Source of the DNA: Akkermansia muciniphila
GTDB taxonomy: Bacteria > Verrucomicrobiota > Verrucomicrobiia > Verrucomicrobiales > V1-33
Length of the DNA stretch: 64,000 bases
Direction: 5' to 3'
NCBI GenBank assembly: GCA_945861415.1
Contig: CAMAUV010000006.1
Location: 1 to 64,000, forward strand
The notes under the pieces were generated by a model. The model did not search any database. It had not been told where the DNA came from and saw only the letters and a list, made by a program, of their open reading frames with translations. Shown piece after piece: positions 36,481-45,619 of the stretch. Made by a program: the position numbers and the translations under genes. Position 1 is the stretch's first letter. Every line of letters begins with the position of its first letter.

Positions 36481-38649
36481 ATGAGAGAGCAAATCACTGA
36501 GACGAAAATGCACGCCTTGGACTACTTGCAGGTTATCCGTAACCGATGGGGCGTCATCCTGCTTACTTTCTTCCTGATCACTCTCGCCTCCCTAGTGATT
36601 ATTGCGCTTCTAGACAAGAAGTTTGGAGGTCGCGCCAAGTTTCAAGTGATGCAGAGTTCCGCACCGGACATCTATAACACCAATTATCAGGACGCCGCCA
36701 TGACACGGACTGGAGGCTGGCTGGAGACCCAATTCAAGATTTTGACATCAAAGAATAACCTAATGAAGGTGGTCAAAAACCAGAACCTCGAAACCGAGTG
36801 GGGAATGGGGCCGGACGAAGCGGCGGAGAAACTCCTAAGGATGATCGAGAGCGAACAGGAGCGGGGCACCGAAATTATGGCCGTCACCGTATGGAGCCCT
36901 AAGAGCGTTGAGGCGGCCGCCCTGGCAAATGGCCTAATGAAGGCCTACGAAGAAACCCGCAATGAAATGGAGGAAGACCGCGTGCGCCGACGGACCCAAG
37001 CGCTGGAGGTCAATAAAAACAAGCTGATGGAGGATGTTGAGAAATCCCGCGTCAGCATGCTCGACATCATGAAGAAGAACAACATCATCGACTACGCGGG
37101 ATCTGGCTTCGGTCCCACTCAGGTGTCGACTCCCGCCCTGCAAATTCTCTCGCAGGCCATTCAGGACCGCACGGTCACTGAGCAAGGTGTCAACAAGCTA
37201 AAGACTCAGATGGAGAGCATCGTTAAAATGGAGGGTCCTCAGTTGATCGCCAGTGCCATGACGCTGGGCGTGTCGGATGCTACCATTAGCGGAGTTGCTC
37301 CCCAGTGGCAAAAAAGTCAATTGGATTACGAATCCATGCTAAGGAACGGCTTTGGCCGTCTGCACCCAAAAATGCAGGCGCTGGAAGGCTCCATCCAAGG
37401 TCAATACAAGCAACTCTTGGATGCGGTTGAAAGCTACAAATCCAGCCTCAAGATCAACATCGGGCAGGCAGAGAAGATACTGGAAAGCGCCAACAAATTG
37501 GTAATTGAAAAAGAGGCGCTCTCCCTTGTGGATAAACAAAAGCAGAATGAATATCTAACGGTTAAACAGGAATGGGAAAGCGCCCTGCTGAACTACAATT
37601 CCATGAAGGACTATGCGGCGAAAACCGCGGTGGACGAGACGGTAATGAAAAAGCCGATCCACGTTCTAGAGGAGGCCAAGCCAGATATCAATCCTACCAA
37701 ACCAAATGTCATGCTGCTCCTGAGTATCGGGTCCCTGCTCGGTATAGTGATCGGTCTGCTCCTCGCCTTCTTCCTCGAATACCTCGACACGAGCGTTAAG
37801 TCTCTTGACGACGTGGAGCGCTACCTTGGCGTTCCCGTGCTGGCTGTCATTCCGAAAGACGTAGGCATACTCCACAAACAAAGCGGTCTCAGCCCCGACG
37901 CCGAGGCTTACCGGATTCTCCGTACCAATATCGAGTTCAACCGCCGCAGCTCAGACGCCAACGCCATCACCGTGGTTTCCGGCGGAGCAGGTGAAGGTAA
38001 ATCCACTACCTTGGTCAACCTCGCTTACATTTGTGCTCAAGGTGGATACAACACCCTCATGATCGACGGCGACCTTCGCCGCCCGAAACTGCACACCTTC
38101 TTCGACATCAACAACTCCGTTGGTCTCACCAATTACCTGACCACGGCCCTCATGCTCGAAGACGTCATCCTCCAGACGCCCGTCGAGAACCTTTACTTCA
38201 TGCCGTCCGGTATTCTTCCGGCGGACGCTGCCGGCATTCTGAACAGCCGCCGGATGTCGGAACTCATCGCCGATGTGAAGAACCGCTTCGACCTCGTGCT
38301 CGTCGACTCCCCGCCAATTCTCGGGGTTTCTGACGCCTCCGTGCTCGCCTCGGAAGTAGATCTCACCATCGTCGTCATACAGCACCGTAAGCTCCCTCGC
38401 AACATGCTGCTCCGCGTAAAGCAGTCCATCGAAAACGTCGGTGGAAACTTGCTGGGCGTCGTCCTCAACAACGTGGACGTCCGCAGCGACAGTCAGTATC
38501 AGTATTACACCAGCTACTACACTTACTACTCGCCGACGAATGTCGACGCCAAAACCAGGCTCCGTCCCGCCGCCCTTGGCAACAATCCACAAGCTGCTCG
38601 CCCCGCCCTTGCCGACGCAGGCAAAGGTTCAGAGAAGGACGACTACTAA
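36481..38649 (+). CDS. Polysaccharide co-polymerase / bacterial tyrosine kinase (Wzz + BY-kinase)
   Basis: 722 aa. An ATG at 36508 is an alternative start. The N-terminal Wzz-type membrane domain has a helix at about residues 25-45 (VILLTFFLITLASLVIIALL), a long helical periplasmic stretch with heptad patterns (about 150-390), and a second membrane helix near 415 (VMLLLSIGSLLGIVIGLLL). The cytoplasmic BY-kinase follows: Walker A GGAGEGKST (residues 501-509), Walker A' MIDGDLRRP and Walker B LVLVDSPP. A C-terminal tyrosine cluster (YQYYTSYYTYYSP, about 671-686) is the usual autophosphorylation site. It controls polymer length and export with the Wza-like protein downstream. It is a complete single-chain kinase of the proteobacterial Wzc type. 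Confidence 0.88.
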   Translation: MREQITETKMHALDYLQVIRNRWGVILLTFFLITLASLVIIALLDKKFGGRAKFQVMQSSAPDIYNTNYQDAAMTRTGGWLETQFKILTSKNNLMKVVKNQNLETEWGMGPDEAAEKLLRMIESEQERGTEIMAVTVWSPKSVEAAALANGLMKAYEETRNEMEEDRVRRRTQALEVNKNKLMEDVEKSRVSMLDIMKKNNIIDYAGSGFGPTQVSTPALQILSQAIQDRTVTEQGVNKLKTQMESIVKMEGPQLIASAMTLGVSDATISGVAPQWQKSQLDYESMLRNGFGRLHPKMQALEGSIQGQYKQLLDAVESYKSSLKINIGQAEKILESANKLVIEKEALSLVDKQKQNEYLTVKQEWESALLNYNSMKDYAAKTAVDETVMKKPIHVLEEAKPDINPTKPNVMLLLSIGSLLGIVIGLLLAFFLEYLDTSVKSLDDVERYLGVPVLAVIPKDVGILHKQSGLSPDAEAYRILRTNIEFNRRSSDANAITVVSGGAGEGKSTTLVNLAYICAQGGYNTLMIDGDLRRPKLHTFFDINNSVGLTNYLTTALMLEDVILQTPVENLYFMPSGILPADAAGILNSRRMSELIADVKNRFDLVLVDSPPILGVSDASVLASEVDLTIVVIQHRKLPRNMLLRVKQSIENVGGNLLGVVLNNVDVRSDSQYQYYTSYYTYYSPTNVDAKTRLRPAALGNNPQAARPALADAGKGSEKDDY

Positions 38650-38699
38650 GCTTGCCCTGCCTCACTGCTGAAGACGTCCACTCAACATCCCAATTGAAA

Positions 38700-39272
38700 A
38701 TGAAATCACTGATCACGCTTCTCTTCGCCCTCGCCGTCATGATTCTTGCTCCGACAGCGAATGCCCAAACCATCGCCCTCGCTGCAGGGAACGCCATTCA
38801 GATTGAACTCAAAGTTCCCGCCGAAGATGCCGCGAATGTCACTTCGATGTACTCACTTTCCGCGACAGGAACCGTGCGCTTACCCTACCTGAACACTGAA
38901 ATCTTAGCGGTTGGTCTCTCCCCAACAGCGCTCGCCCGTAAAATTGAACAAGCCTATAAGGCGGCAGAGATTTATACCAATCCTACGATCAACGTCATTC
39001 CGGCCATCGGAACCGGCGGTCAGTTGAACAACATCGTGATCGTCGGCGGAGAAGTGAAAACCGGCGGACGTGAAGTGCCTCTTCGCGATGGCATGCGTCT
39101 CTACGCCGCCATCACTTCCGCGGGAGGATTCACCGATTTCGCCGATATTCGCCGCGTAAAGATCATTCGTGGGACGCGGTCGCTCATTTACGATATGCGC
39201 AAGATTCAGGAGGACGGCTCCAATAACCCTGTCCTCCAGTCGAACGATCAAATCATCGTCCCATCGGACTAA
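38700..39272 (+). CDS. Short Wza-like polysaccharide export protein
   Basis: 190 aa from the ATG at 38700 with a signal peptide (MKSLITLLFALAVMILAPTANA). It holds a polysaccharide-export domain (YSLSATGTVRLPYLNTEIL, then LARKIEQAYKAAEIYTNPTI) and one SLBB-like domain (IVIVGGEVKTGGREVPLRDG, YAAITSAGGFTDFADIRRV). Full-length Wza proteins are about 360-380 aa with an outer-membrane helix; this one has no second SLBB and no C-terminal barrel-forming helix. No lipobox Cys follows the signal. It may be a periplasmic export component. It lies 50 bases after the kinase gene and is followed by a strong terminator. Confidence 0.8.
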   Translation: MKSLITLLFALAVMILAPTANAQTIALAAGNAIQIELKVPAEDAANVTSMYSLSATGTVRLPYLNTEILAVGLSPTALARKIEQAYKAAEIYTNPTINVIPAIGTGGQLNNIVIVGGEVKTGGREVPLRDGMRLYAAITSAGGFTDFADIRRVKIIRGTRSLIYDMRKIQEDGSNNPVLQSNDQIIVPSD

Positions 39273-39293
39273 TCTGCCCCGCAAAACTCTCAC

Positions 39294-39327
39294 AAGGCGG
39301 CACTCTTTGCGGAGTGTCGCCTTTTTT
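39294..39327 (+). terminator. Rho-independent terminator
   Basis: GGCGGCACTC and GAGTGTCGCC form a 10-bp stem (one G-U pair) with a 6-base loop, followed by six T (39322-39327). It ends the kinase/export operon. Confidence 0.8.
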
Positions 39328-39420
39328 CGTATTTCCCGCCGCGGACTCGATCTGTGCAATATCCTGTTGGCAAAATCCAGTATCATGGAAAGTGGACCGT
39401 GACTCCTACGGTCACCGTCC

Positions 39421-40449
39421 ATGAAAGCCCTCGTCAAAAAAGAATCCTCACCCGGCCTGTGGCTCTGCGATGTCCCTGAGCCCAAAATAGGCATCAACGA
39501 CGTGATGGTTAAGATGCGTAAGACCTCAATCTGCGGCACAGACTTTCACATTTATAAGTGGGACGCATGGGCTCAGCGCACAGTTCGCGAGGGACAGATC
39601 ATCGGGCACGAGTTTTGCGGGGAAATTGTCGCCGTGGGAGAAAACGTCCACGACTTCAAACCCGGCGACCTTGTGAGCGGGGAAGGTCACCTTGTGTGCG
39701 GGCGCTGCCGCAACTGCCTCGCCGGTCGGCGCCACCTTTGTGCCCACACACGCGGCATCGGAGTGAACACGGACGGAGCCTTTGCCGAGTATCTCGCCAT
39801 GCCGATGGGCAACGTCTGGCTGGCAGACCCGCGCATTCCGGAGGAGATAATCTCCTGCTTCGATCCACTTGGCAATGCCACCCACACCGCGCTCAGCTTT
39901 GACGTATTGGGAGAAGACGTTCTCATCACTGGAGCCGGCCCCATTGGCTGCATGGCCGCCGCTATCGTGCGCCACGCAGGGGCGCGCCACGTAGTGGTCA
40001 CAGACATCAATCCATGGCGGCTGGAACTGGCCAAGCGCATGGGAGCCACCCGCATCGTGGACGTCTCGAAGGAGGACCTCAAAGCCGTGCAGCAGGAACT
40101 AGGAATGCACGAAGGATTCGACGTCAGCCTTGAAATGAGCGGCTCTCCGAAAGCCATGGAAGCCATCGTTGAGAACGCCTGTCACGGCGGACGCATCGCC
40201 ATCCTCGGCATCTTCCCGGAGAAATTCGCCATCGACTGGGACAAGGTCATCTTCAATATGCTCACCATCAAAGGCATCTACGGCCGGGAGATGTATGAGA
40301 CATGGTATAAAATGACCATGATGATCCAAACCGGCCTCGATATCTCCCCGGTTATCACCCACCGCCTGCACTACACGGAGTTCCTGTTCGGCTTCGAAGC
40401 GATGAAGTCCGGCCAAGCTGGTAAAGTAGTTCTAGATTGGACCGCATAG
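39421..40449 (+). CDS. tdh: L-threonine 3-dehydrogenase
   Basis: 342 aa, medium-chain zinc-dependent alcohol dehydrogenase family. It oxidises L-threonine to 2-amino-3-ketobutyrate with NAD+. Catalytic zinc ligands are Cys38 in SICGTDFHIYKWDAWA and the GHEFCG block. The structural zinc site is CGRCRNCLAGRRHLC. The NAD-binding Gly motif is GAGPIGCMAA, and the Tdh-specific IGREMYETWYKM-like block (KGIYGREMYETWYK) is present. Length and block order match E. coli Tdh (341 aa). No kbl gene is next to it, unlike in many bacteria. It has its own upstream spacer after the terminator. Confidence 0.9.
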   Translation: MKALVKKESSPGLWLCDVPEPKIGINDVMVKMRKTSICGTDFHIYKWDAWAQRTVREGQIIGHEFCGEIVAVGENVHDFKPGDLVSGEGHLVCGRCRNCLAGRRHLCAHTRGIGVNTDGAFAEYLAMPMGNVWLADPRIPEEIISCFDPLGNATHTALSFDVLGEDVLITGAGPIGCMAAAIVRHAGARHVVVTDINPWRLELAKRMGATRIVDVSKEDLKAVQQELGMHEGFDVSLEMSGSPKAMEAIVENACHGGRIAILGIFPEKFAIDWDKVIFNMLTIKGIYGREMYETWYKMTMMIQTGLDISPVITHRLHYTEFLFGFEAMKSGQAGKVVLDWTA

Positions 40450-40646
40450 CAGCTCATGCCTGCCAGAAGTGGCGCCTCCGGGCATCGAACCCAGCTTAAA
40501 ATATTGCCCGGATGACAATGGCGGCAGGCAGTGCAAAAGCAGTCCAGGCGGCAGGTTAAGTCAGGATCAGCCCCAGACTTACGTAGGCGTAATGCGAACG
40601 AACGCCTTGTTGGTGGGTAGATTGGTGAGAGGCAGGTTACGGGGCC
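40450..40646. other. Intergenic between converging tdh and aldo/keto reductase
   Basis: Contains a minus-strand segment at 40478-40494 that reads as a tRNA T-arm (CTGGGTTCGATGCCCGG: 5-bp stem, TTCGATG loop), followed by AGGCGCC (40471-40477) as an acceptor-strand-like 7-mer. No matching 5' half is found nearby. A hairpin TAAGTC...GACTTA is also present near 40556-40580. No gene is called. Confidence 0.3.
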
Positions 40647-41690
40647 TTAGAGTCTCCTCAGACCATCTTCCGTCATCGGGCAGGGAATGTCCGCGTCCAC
40701 TTCATCAATGCGGCTGAGGGTCGCCGCATCGAGGATGAGGTCGTGGGCGGCGAGGCTTTCCTCAAGCTGTGCCAGCGTCACGGCGCCTACGATGGTGCTG
40801 GCCACGAAGTCGTGCTGCCTGCTCCATGCGAGCGCGAGGGCGGTGACGGTGAGGTCGGCATCGCGCGCGATTTCCTGAAGCCGTGCGGTGGTTTCCAAGG
40901 TACGTTCATTTATGAAACGTTGGGCCATGCGTTTTTGCCGGGGGCCGCCATTCTGGAGATAATCGCTAAACCTAGCGCCTTTCGGCAGCGCGCCGCCATT
41001 GTATTTTCCAGTGAGCACCCCGCCGCCTAGGGGCGAATAGGGCAGGAGCGAAACGCTCTCCATGCGGCAGGCTTGCGCCAGTTCGCTCTCACAGCGGCGG
41101 TTGATGAGTGAGAAGTTGTTTTGCACGGAATCCATGCGCGCCAGGCCATGCTGTTCGCTGGCACGCAGGCTGTTCATCAGGCCCCAGCAGGTTTCGTTGC
41201 TGCTACCGATGACCCGGACCTTGCCAGCCTGGACTAGTTCCGTGAGTGCTTCCAAAGTTTCCTCTGCGCGCATGCCATGGTCGGGCCAGTGCGTCTGGTA
41301 GAGGTCGATGTAATCGGTCTGGAGGCGGCGTAGGCTGTCCTCGCAAGCGCGGTGAATCTGCCGCCGATCGAGTGTGGTGAATCCATGGCGGATGGGTGGA
41401 CGGAACCATCCGTGTCCGGGTCCGGTCACCTTGGTGGCCAGAATTACCTGATCCCGCAGCCCGCGCGCTTTGAGCCAGCGCCCCACGATTTCCTCCGTGA
41501 TGCCAAACTTCTCTGCCGACGGGGGCACGGGATACATTTCCGCGGTGTCCATGAAGTCGATGCCGGCCGCTATCGCCCGGTCCATCATGGCAAAGGCCGT
41601 GGATTCGTCCGTCTGGAGTCCGAAAGTCATCGTTCCAAGGCAGATGTCGGTGACTACGAGGCCGCTTTTTCCAATTCTGTTTCGTTTCAT
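40647..41690 (-). CDS. Aldo/keto reductase (Tas-like)
   Basis: 347 aa from the ATG at 41690; 41726 would add 12 unlikely residues. This is a TIM-barrel NADPH-dependent oxidoreductase. It shows the family blocks ICLGTMTFGLQTDES, MDTAEMYPVP (catalytic Asp and Tyr), ILATKVTG (catalytic Lys), the YIDLYQTHWPDH block with catalytic His and VIGSSNETCWGL. The C-terminal STIVGAVTLAQLEESLAA binds the cofactor phosphate. It resembles the Tas subgroup of E. coli. The substrate is unknown. It converges with tdh and is divergent from the Gfo/Idh gene. Confidence 0.88.
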   Translation of the reverse strand: MKRNRIGKSGLVVTDICLGTMTFGLQTDESTAFAMMDRAIAAGIDFMDTAEMYPVPPSAEKFGITEEIVGRWLKARGLRDQVILATKVTGPGHGWFRPPIRHGFTTLDRRQIHRACEDSLRRLQTDYIDLYQTHWPDHGMRAEETLEALTELVQAGKVRVIGSSNETCWGLMNSLRASEQHGLARMDSVQNNFSLINRRCESELAQACRMESVSLLPYSPLGGGVLTGKYNGGALPKGARFSDYLQNGGPRQKRMAQRFINERTLETTARLQEIARDADLTVTALALAWSRQHDFVASTIVGAVTLAQLEESLAAHDLILDAATLSRIDEVDADIPCPMTEDGLRRL

Positions 41691-41884
41691 GAGCTCTCTG
41701 CATGGCGCGGGCCTGTGCGCCGACAAGTCCTCAGCAGGGGTTCTGCGGAGTCCAAAAATCGCGCTTTCGCAACCGTCCTAACTGGTGTGCGGTAATTCTT
41801 AAGCGAAAGACGCAAGAATGCCTAGATTTCCTTTTTTATTAAGGCTAACCCAGAACGCAAAACCTCAACTCTCACCTAACTGTC

Positions 41885-43027
41885 ATGCCAGCCAAAGCCA
41901 AAAAGACCTACTCGCAAGTAAACGTAGCCATCGTGGGCCTCGGATTCGGGGCCGAATTCATCCCCATCTACCAGCGCCACCCGAACGCGAAGATGTATGC
42001 CATCTGCCAGCGCAATAAGGAGAAGCTGGACGCGATCGGCGATGCCTTTGGCGTGGAGAAGCGTTACACCGACTTCAAGGAACTGCTTAAGGACCCCAAC
42101 GTGGACATGGTCCACATCAATTCCCCCATTCCGGACCACGGCTGGCAGACCATCGCCGCGCTCAAGGCCGGCAAGCACGTGAGCTGCACGGTGCCCATGG
42201 CCACCAGTATTGCCGAGTGTAAAGAGATCGTGGAACTGGTGAAGAAAACCGGTCTACGCTACATGATGGCGGAGACCGTGGTCTATGCCCGCGAGTATCT
42301 CTACATGAAGGAGTGCCTTGATAAAGGCATTCTGGGCAGGCTGCAGTTTGTGCAGGCGAGCCACCAGCAGGACATGGAGGGCTGGCCGAATTACTGGCCG
42401 GGTCTTCCGCCCATGTGGTATGCCACCCACTGTGTGGGCCCCGTGGCCGCCATGATCGGTGCTCCGGCGGAGTACGTGAGCTGCTTTGGCTCCGGCACCA
42501 TCAGCAAGGATCTCATCAAGAAATATGGCAGCTCCTTCGCCGTCGAGACCGCTCACATCAAGTTCAAGGGCTCCGATGTCACCGCCCGCATCATCCGCAG
42601 CCTCTTCGACACGGCCCGTCAGTATCGTGAAAGCATCGACGTCTACGGCAGCAAGTGCTCCATCGAGTGGCCGCTGATGGAGCACGAGTCGCTCATCATG
42701 CACCGCGCCAAGCTGCCTGAGTCAAAGATTCCGAAATCGGTGAAACCTCCGGACTATGCTAAGCTCCTGCCCAAGCCCATCCAGATGTTCACTACCAAGG
42801 GCGTCTATGATGTGGCCCGCAATACGCACCTCAGCTTCACCCAGGGCGCCGGGCACGGCGGAAGCCATCCGCACCTCGCCCACCAGATGGTCGATGCTCT
42901 GGTGACCGGGCGCGAACCGTTCCCGAACGCAAAACAATCCGCCAACTGGACCTGCGTGGGCCTCTGCGCGCACGAGTCCGCATTGAAGGGCGGCGAAATC
43001 GTCAAGCTGCCGGAGTTCACCATTTAA
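41885..43027 (+). CDS. Gfo/Idh/MocA family oxidoreductase with altered EKP motif
   Basis: 380 aa, no signal peptide, cytoplasmic. The Rossmann start is NVAIVGLGFGAEF (residues 13-25) for NAD(P). The substrate domain contains QASHQQDMEGWPNYWPGLPP and a His-rich C-terminal GAGHGGSHPHLAHQM. In most members the Rossmann end holds Glu-Lys-Pro; here it reads CTVPMATS (about residues 102-109), so the Lys thought to assist hydride transfer is absent. The gene is followed by a XylR-type regulator and an MFS importer, which suggests a sugar or sugar-acid oxidation step. The exact substrate cannot be named. Confidence 0.82.
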   Translation: MPAKAKKTYSQVNVAIVGLGFGAEFIPIYQRHPNAKMYAICQRNKEKLDAIGDAFGVEKRYTDFKELLKDPNVDMVHINSPIPDHGWQTIAALKAGKHVSCTVPMATSIAECKEIVELVKKTGLRYMMAETVVYAREYLYMKECLDKGILGRLQFVQASHQQDMEGWPNYWPGLPPMWYATHCVGPVAAMIGAPAEYVSCFGSGTISKDLIKKYGSSFAVETAHIKFKGSDVTARIIRSLFDTARQYRESIDVYGSKCSIEWPLMEHESLIMHRAKLPESKIPKSVKPPDYAKLLPKPIQMFTTKGVYDVARNTHLSFTQGAGHGGSHPHLAHQMVDALVTGREPFPNAKQSANWTCVGLCAHESALKGGEIVKLPEFTI

Positions 43028-43046
43028 TCCATCACCCCTCCCCCGC

Positions 43047-43073
43047 CGCAGGACGCCGCAGCAGCATCCTGCG
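43047..43073 (+). other. Hairpin between oxidoreductase and regulator
   Basis: CGCAGGA and TCCTGCG form a 7-bp stem around a 13-base loop, ending 15 bases before the regulator start. No T-run follows. It could reduce read-through or be an operator for the regulator. Confidence 0.3.
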
Positions 43074-43088
43074 TTGCATCATGCGTCC

Positions 43089-44252
43089 ATGCTAAATCTG
43101 CCTCGAGTCGCCCTGTTGATCGAGACCTCGAACGGGTACGGAAGGGGGCTGCTCGCCGGCGTGTATGCATGGATGCGGGAAAATCAGGGCTGGAGCGTTT
43201 ACCTTGCCGAACAGGGCAGGGGAGACCGGCCTCCTCCTTGGCTCAGGACATGGAAGGGGGCCGGCGTCATTGCGCGGATCGAAAACGAGGAAATCGCTGC
43301 CGGCATTCGTGGGCTGGATGTGCCTGTGGTGGACATGAGCGCCGGCCGGCTCATCCCGGAATTGCCATGGTGCGAGATCGACGAGGAGGGCATCGCCCGC
43401 CTCGCGGCGGAGCATTTCCTGTCCCGCGGATTCCGGAGCTTTGCTTACTGCGGTGATCCCCGGTTTGTGTGGAGCAAGCTGCGCGGCGATGCCTTTGACC
43501 GCACCATGAAACATGCGGGGCACACCGTCCATCACTACGAACCCACCTCCAAGGCGTTTGAAGATGAAGACCTCGCCATGGATTGCATCGGCGAGTGGCT
43601 GCAGACACTACCGCTGCCGGTGGCTGTATTTACCTGCTATGACATCCGCGGCCGCCAGGTACTGGATGCGTGCCGGCGTTTCTCCATCAATGTGCCGGAC
43701 AATGTGGCGGTGCTGGGAGTGGACAACGATGAGTTGCTTTGCTCGCTCGCCTTTCCTCCGCTCTCCAGTATCATCCCCAACGCGCTGCGCACCGGTTATA
43801 AAGCCGCGGCCATTCTCCACCGGCTGATGAATGGCGGAGCAGTCGGCCCCGAAGGCCACCTCATCGCACCCACCGGAGTCACCACGCGCCAGAGTACGGA
43901 CGTGCTGGCTGTGGAGGATCCCAGCGTGGCTCGCGCCGTGCGCTACATCCGCGAGCACGCGTGCGAAGGCATCAGCGTGGACAAAGTAGTCAAGGACTCC
44001 GGGGTTTCCCGGCGACTGCTGGAGAATCGCTTTAAGAAACAGCTCCAGCGCAGTCCACACGAGGAAATCACGCGCGTGCAGTTGTTGCGCGTCAAGGAAC
44101 TCCTCGCGCACACGGACCTGCCGCTGGCCGAAATCGCAGAGCGCACCGGCTTTCGCTACGTGGAGTATCTCAGCGCCGTCTTTAAACAAAAGGTCGGCGT
44201 TCCTCCTGGCAGATACCGGACCGAGCGCCGGCCGGTGAAGACGAGGGAATAG
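43089..44252 (+). CDS. XylR-type transcriptional regulator (sugar sensor + AraC HTH)
   Basis: 387 aa from the ATG at 43089 (43074 is an alternative). Residues 1-270 are a LacI/periplasmic-binding-like sensor (VALLIETSNGYGRGLLAGVY, AILRPTG-like DNVAVLGVDNDELLCSLAFP). Residues about 285-380 are an AraC double helix-turn-helix: SVDKVVKDSGVSRRLLENRF, PHEEITRVQLLRVKELL and IAERTGFRYVEYLSAVFKQK. This is the architecture of E. coli XylR, in which the sensor binds the sugar and the HTH activates transcription. It probably controls the flanking oxidoreductase and MFS genes. Confidence 0.87.
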   Translation: MLNLPRVALLIETSNGYGRGLLAGVYAWMRENQGWSVYLAEQGRGDRPPPWLRTWKGAGVIARIENEEIAAGIRGLDVPVVDMSAGRLIPELPWCEIDEEGIARLAAEHFLSRGFRSFAYCGDPRFVWSKLRGDAFDRTMKHAGHTVHHYEPTSKAFEDEDLAMDCIGEWLQTLPLPVAVFTCYDIRGRQVLDACRRFSINVPDNVAVLGVDNDELLCSLAFPPLSSIIPNALRTGYKAAAILHRLMNGGAVGPEGHLIAPTGVTTRQSTDVLAVEDPSVARAVRYIREHACEGISVDKVVKDSGVSRRLLENRFKKQLQRSPHEEITRVQLLRVKELLAHTDLPLAEIAERTGFRYVEYLSAVFKQKVGVPPGRYRTERRPVKTRE

Positions 44253-44272
44253 CGGCGCATTCAGGACTTAGT

Positions 44273-45619
44273 ATGCAATCCATCGACTCCACTGCCCCCG
44301 CCCGTTCTCACACCCGCTGGGTGATTTGCGCCATGCTGTTCTTTGCGGCGGTGATCAATTACATCGACCGGCAGATCCTTGGATTGCTCAGTGGCGATTT
44401 GAAAAAAGAGTTTGGCTGGGACGAGCGCACATACGCCGCCATTGTCTTTACTTTTCAGGCTGCCTACGCCATCGGAATGTTGCTTAGCGGGCGCATCATC
44501 GACCGGATCGGGCTGCGCTGGGGGTTCAGCATTATGGTGACGCTGTGGAGCGTGGCTGCGGTAGGGCATGCGGTGGGTGACCGTTTCTCATGGCTCGAGT
44601 TCCCCGCGCTGATGAATGACGACAAGCTAGGTTTTGGCGTGGTCACGCTGACCGGGGCAGCAGCCGGATTTGCGATTATGCGCTTCGTCCTCGGTCTGGG
44701 TGAGGCAGGAAACTTCCCCGCCAGTATCAAAGCGGTCGCCGAGTGGTTCCCCAAGAAAGAGCGCGCATTTGCAACGGGCATCTTCAACAGCGGCACTAAC
44801 GTCGCGGTGCTGATTACACCGCTGCTGGTCCCGTGGATCGTGAGTCACTGGGGCTGGCAGGGCGCGTTCTTTGTGACGGGTTCATTTGGCTTTTTGTGGC
44901 TCCTGTGGTGGCACTTTGGTTATCGCAGTCCTGAAGATCACCCGGGCGTATCCGTCGCCGAACTGGCCCACATCCGCAGCGATCCTCCGGAGAGTGTCAC
45001 ACCAGTGAAGTGGGCGCGGTTGTTCCCGGTCCGCCAGACATGGGCCTTCGCCGCGGGTAAATTTTTTACGGACCCGGTCTGGTGGCTTTATCTGTTCTGG
45101 ATTCCAGGGTTCCTCAAAACGACTTACGGGCTTGATCTTAAAAGCATGGGGCTGCCGCTGATTGTTATTTATCTCATCGCTGACGTAGGCAGCATCGGCG
45201 GCGGCTGGCTTTCCTCCTCACTGATCCAGCGGGGCTGGACTGTAAACCGTGCACGCAAAATCACCATGCTGCTGTGTGCGCTGTGCGTGGTGCCCATCGT
45301 CTTCGCTTCGCAGGTATCCAACCTCTGGGTGAGCGTATTTTTGGTCGGGCTGGCCGCAGCGGCACACCAGGGATGGTCGGCAAATCTCTTCACGCTCACG
45401 TCAGATATGTTCCCGCGCCGTGCTGTAGGCAGTGTCGTCGGCATCGGTGGCATGAGCGGCAGCATAGGAGGCATGGTGTTGGCACTGGTCGTGGGCGAGG
45501 TTCTGCAGCAGACAGGCAGCTATCAGATTCTGTGGTTTATAGCCGGCTCCGCTTATTTGGTCGCGCTGGGAATCATTCATCTGCTGGCCCCGCGCCTAGA
45601 GCCGGCCAAAGTGGAGTGA
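44273..45619 (+). CDS. MFS transporter, hexuronate/anion-cation symporter type (ACS)
   Basis: 448 aa with about 12 helices. ACS family marks are INYIDRQILGLLSGDLKKEF near the N-terminus, the GRIIDRIGLRWGF loop 2-3 signature, LGLGEAGNFPASIKAVAEWF and FNSGTNVAVLITPLLVPW. ExuT-like members import hexuronates or other organic anions with protons. It starts 20 bases after the regulator stop, so the two are probably one operon. With the Gfo/Idh enzyme it forms a three-gene uptake, sensing and oxidation unit for one unidentified sugar derivative. Confidence 0.87.
   Translation: MQSIDSTAPARSHTRWVICAMLFFAAVINYIDRQILGLLSGDLKKEFGWDERTYAAIVFTFQAAYAIGMLLSGRIIDRIGLRWGFSIMVTLWSVAAVGHAVGDRFSWLEFPALMNDDKLGFGVVTLTGAAAGFAIMRFVLGLGEAGNFPASIKAVAEWFPKKERAFATGIFNSGTNVAVLITPLLVPWIVSHWGWQGAFFVTGSFGFLWLLWWHFGYRSPEDHPGVSVAELAHIRSDPPESVTPVKWARLFPVRQTWAFAAGKFFTDPVWWLYLFWIPGFLKTTYGLDLKSMGLPLIVIYLIADVGSIGGGWLSSSLIQRGWTVNRARKITMLLCALCVVPIVFASQVSNLWVSVFLVGLAAAAHQGWSANLFTLTSDMFPRRAVGSVVGIGGMSGSIGGMVLALVVGEVLQQTGSYQILWFIAGSAYLVALGIIHLLAPRLEPAKVE

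Noticed and set aside
40460-40640. tmRNA gene on the minus strand
   Set aside because: A T-arm-like 3' end and a hairpin are present, but no alanine-type acceptor pairing, no tag ending in Ala-Ala, and the 5' half would fall inside the aldo/keto reductase gene.
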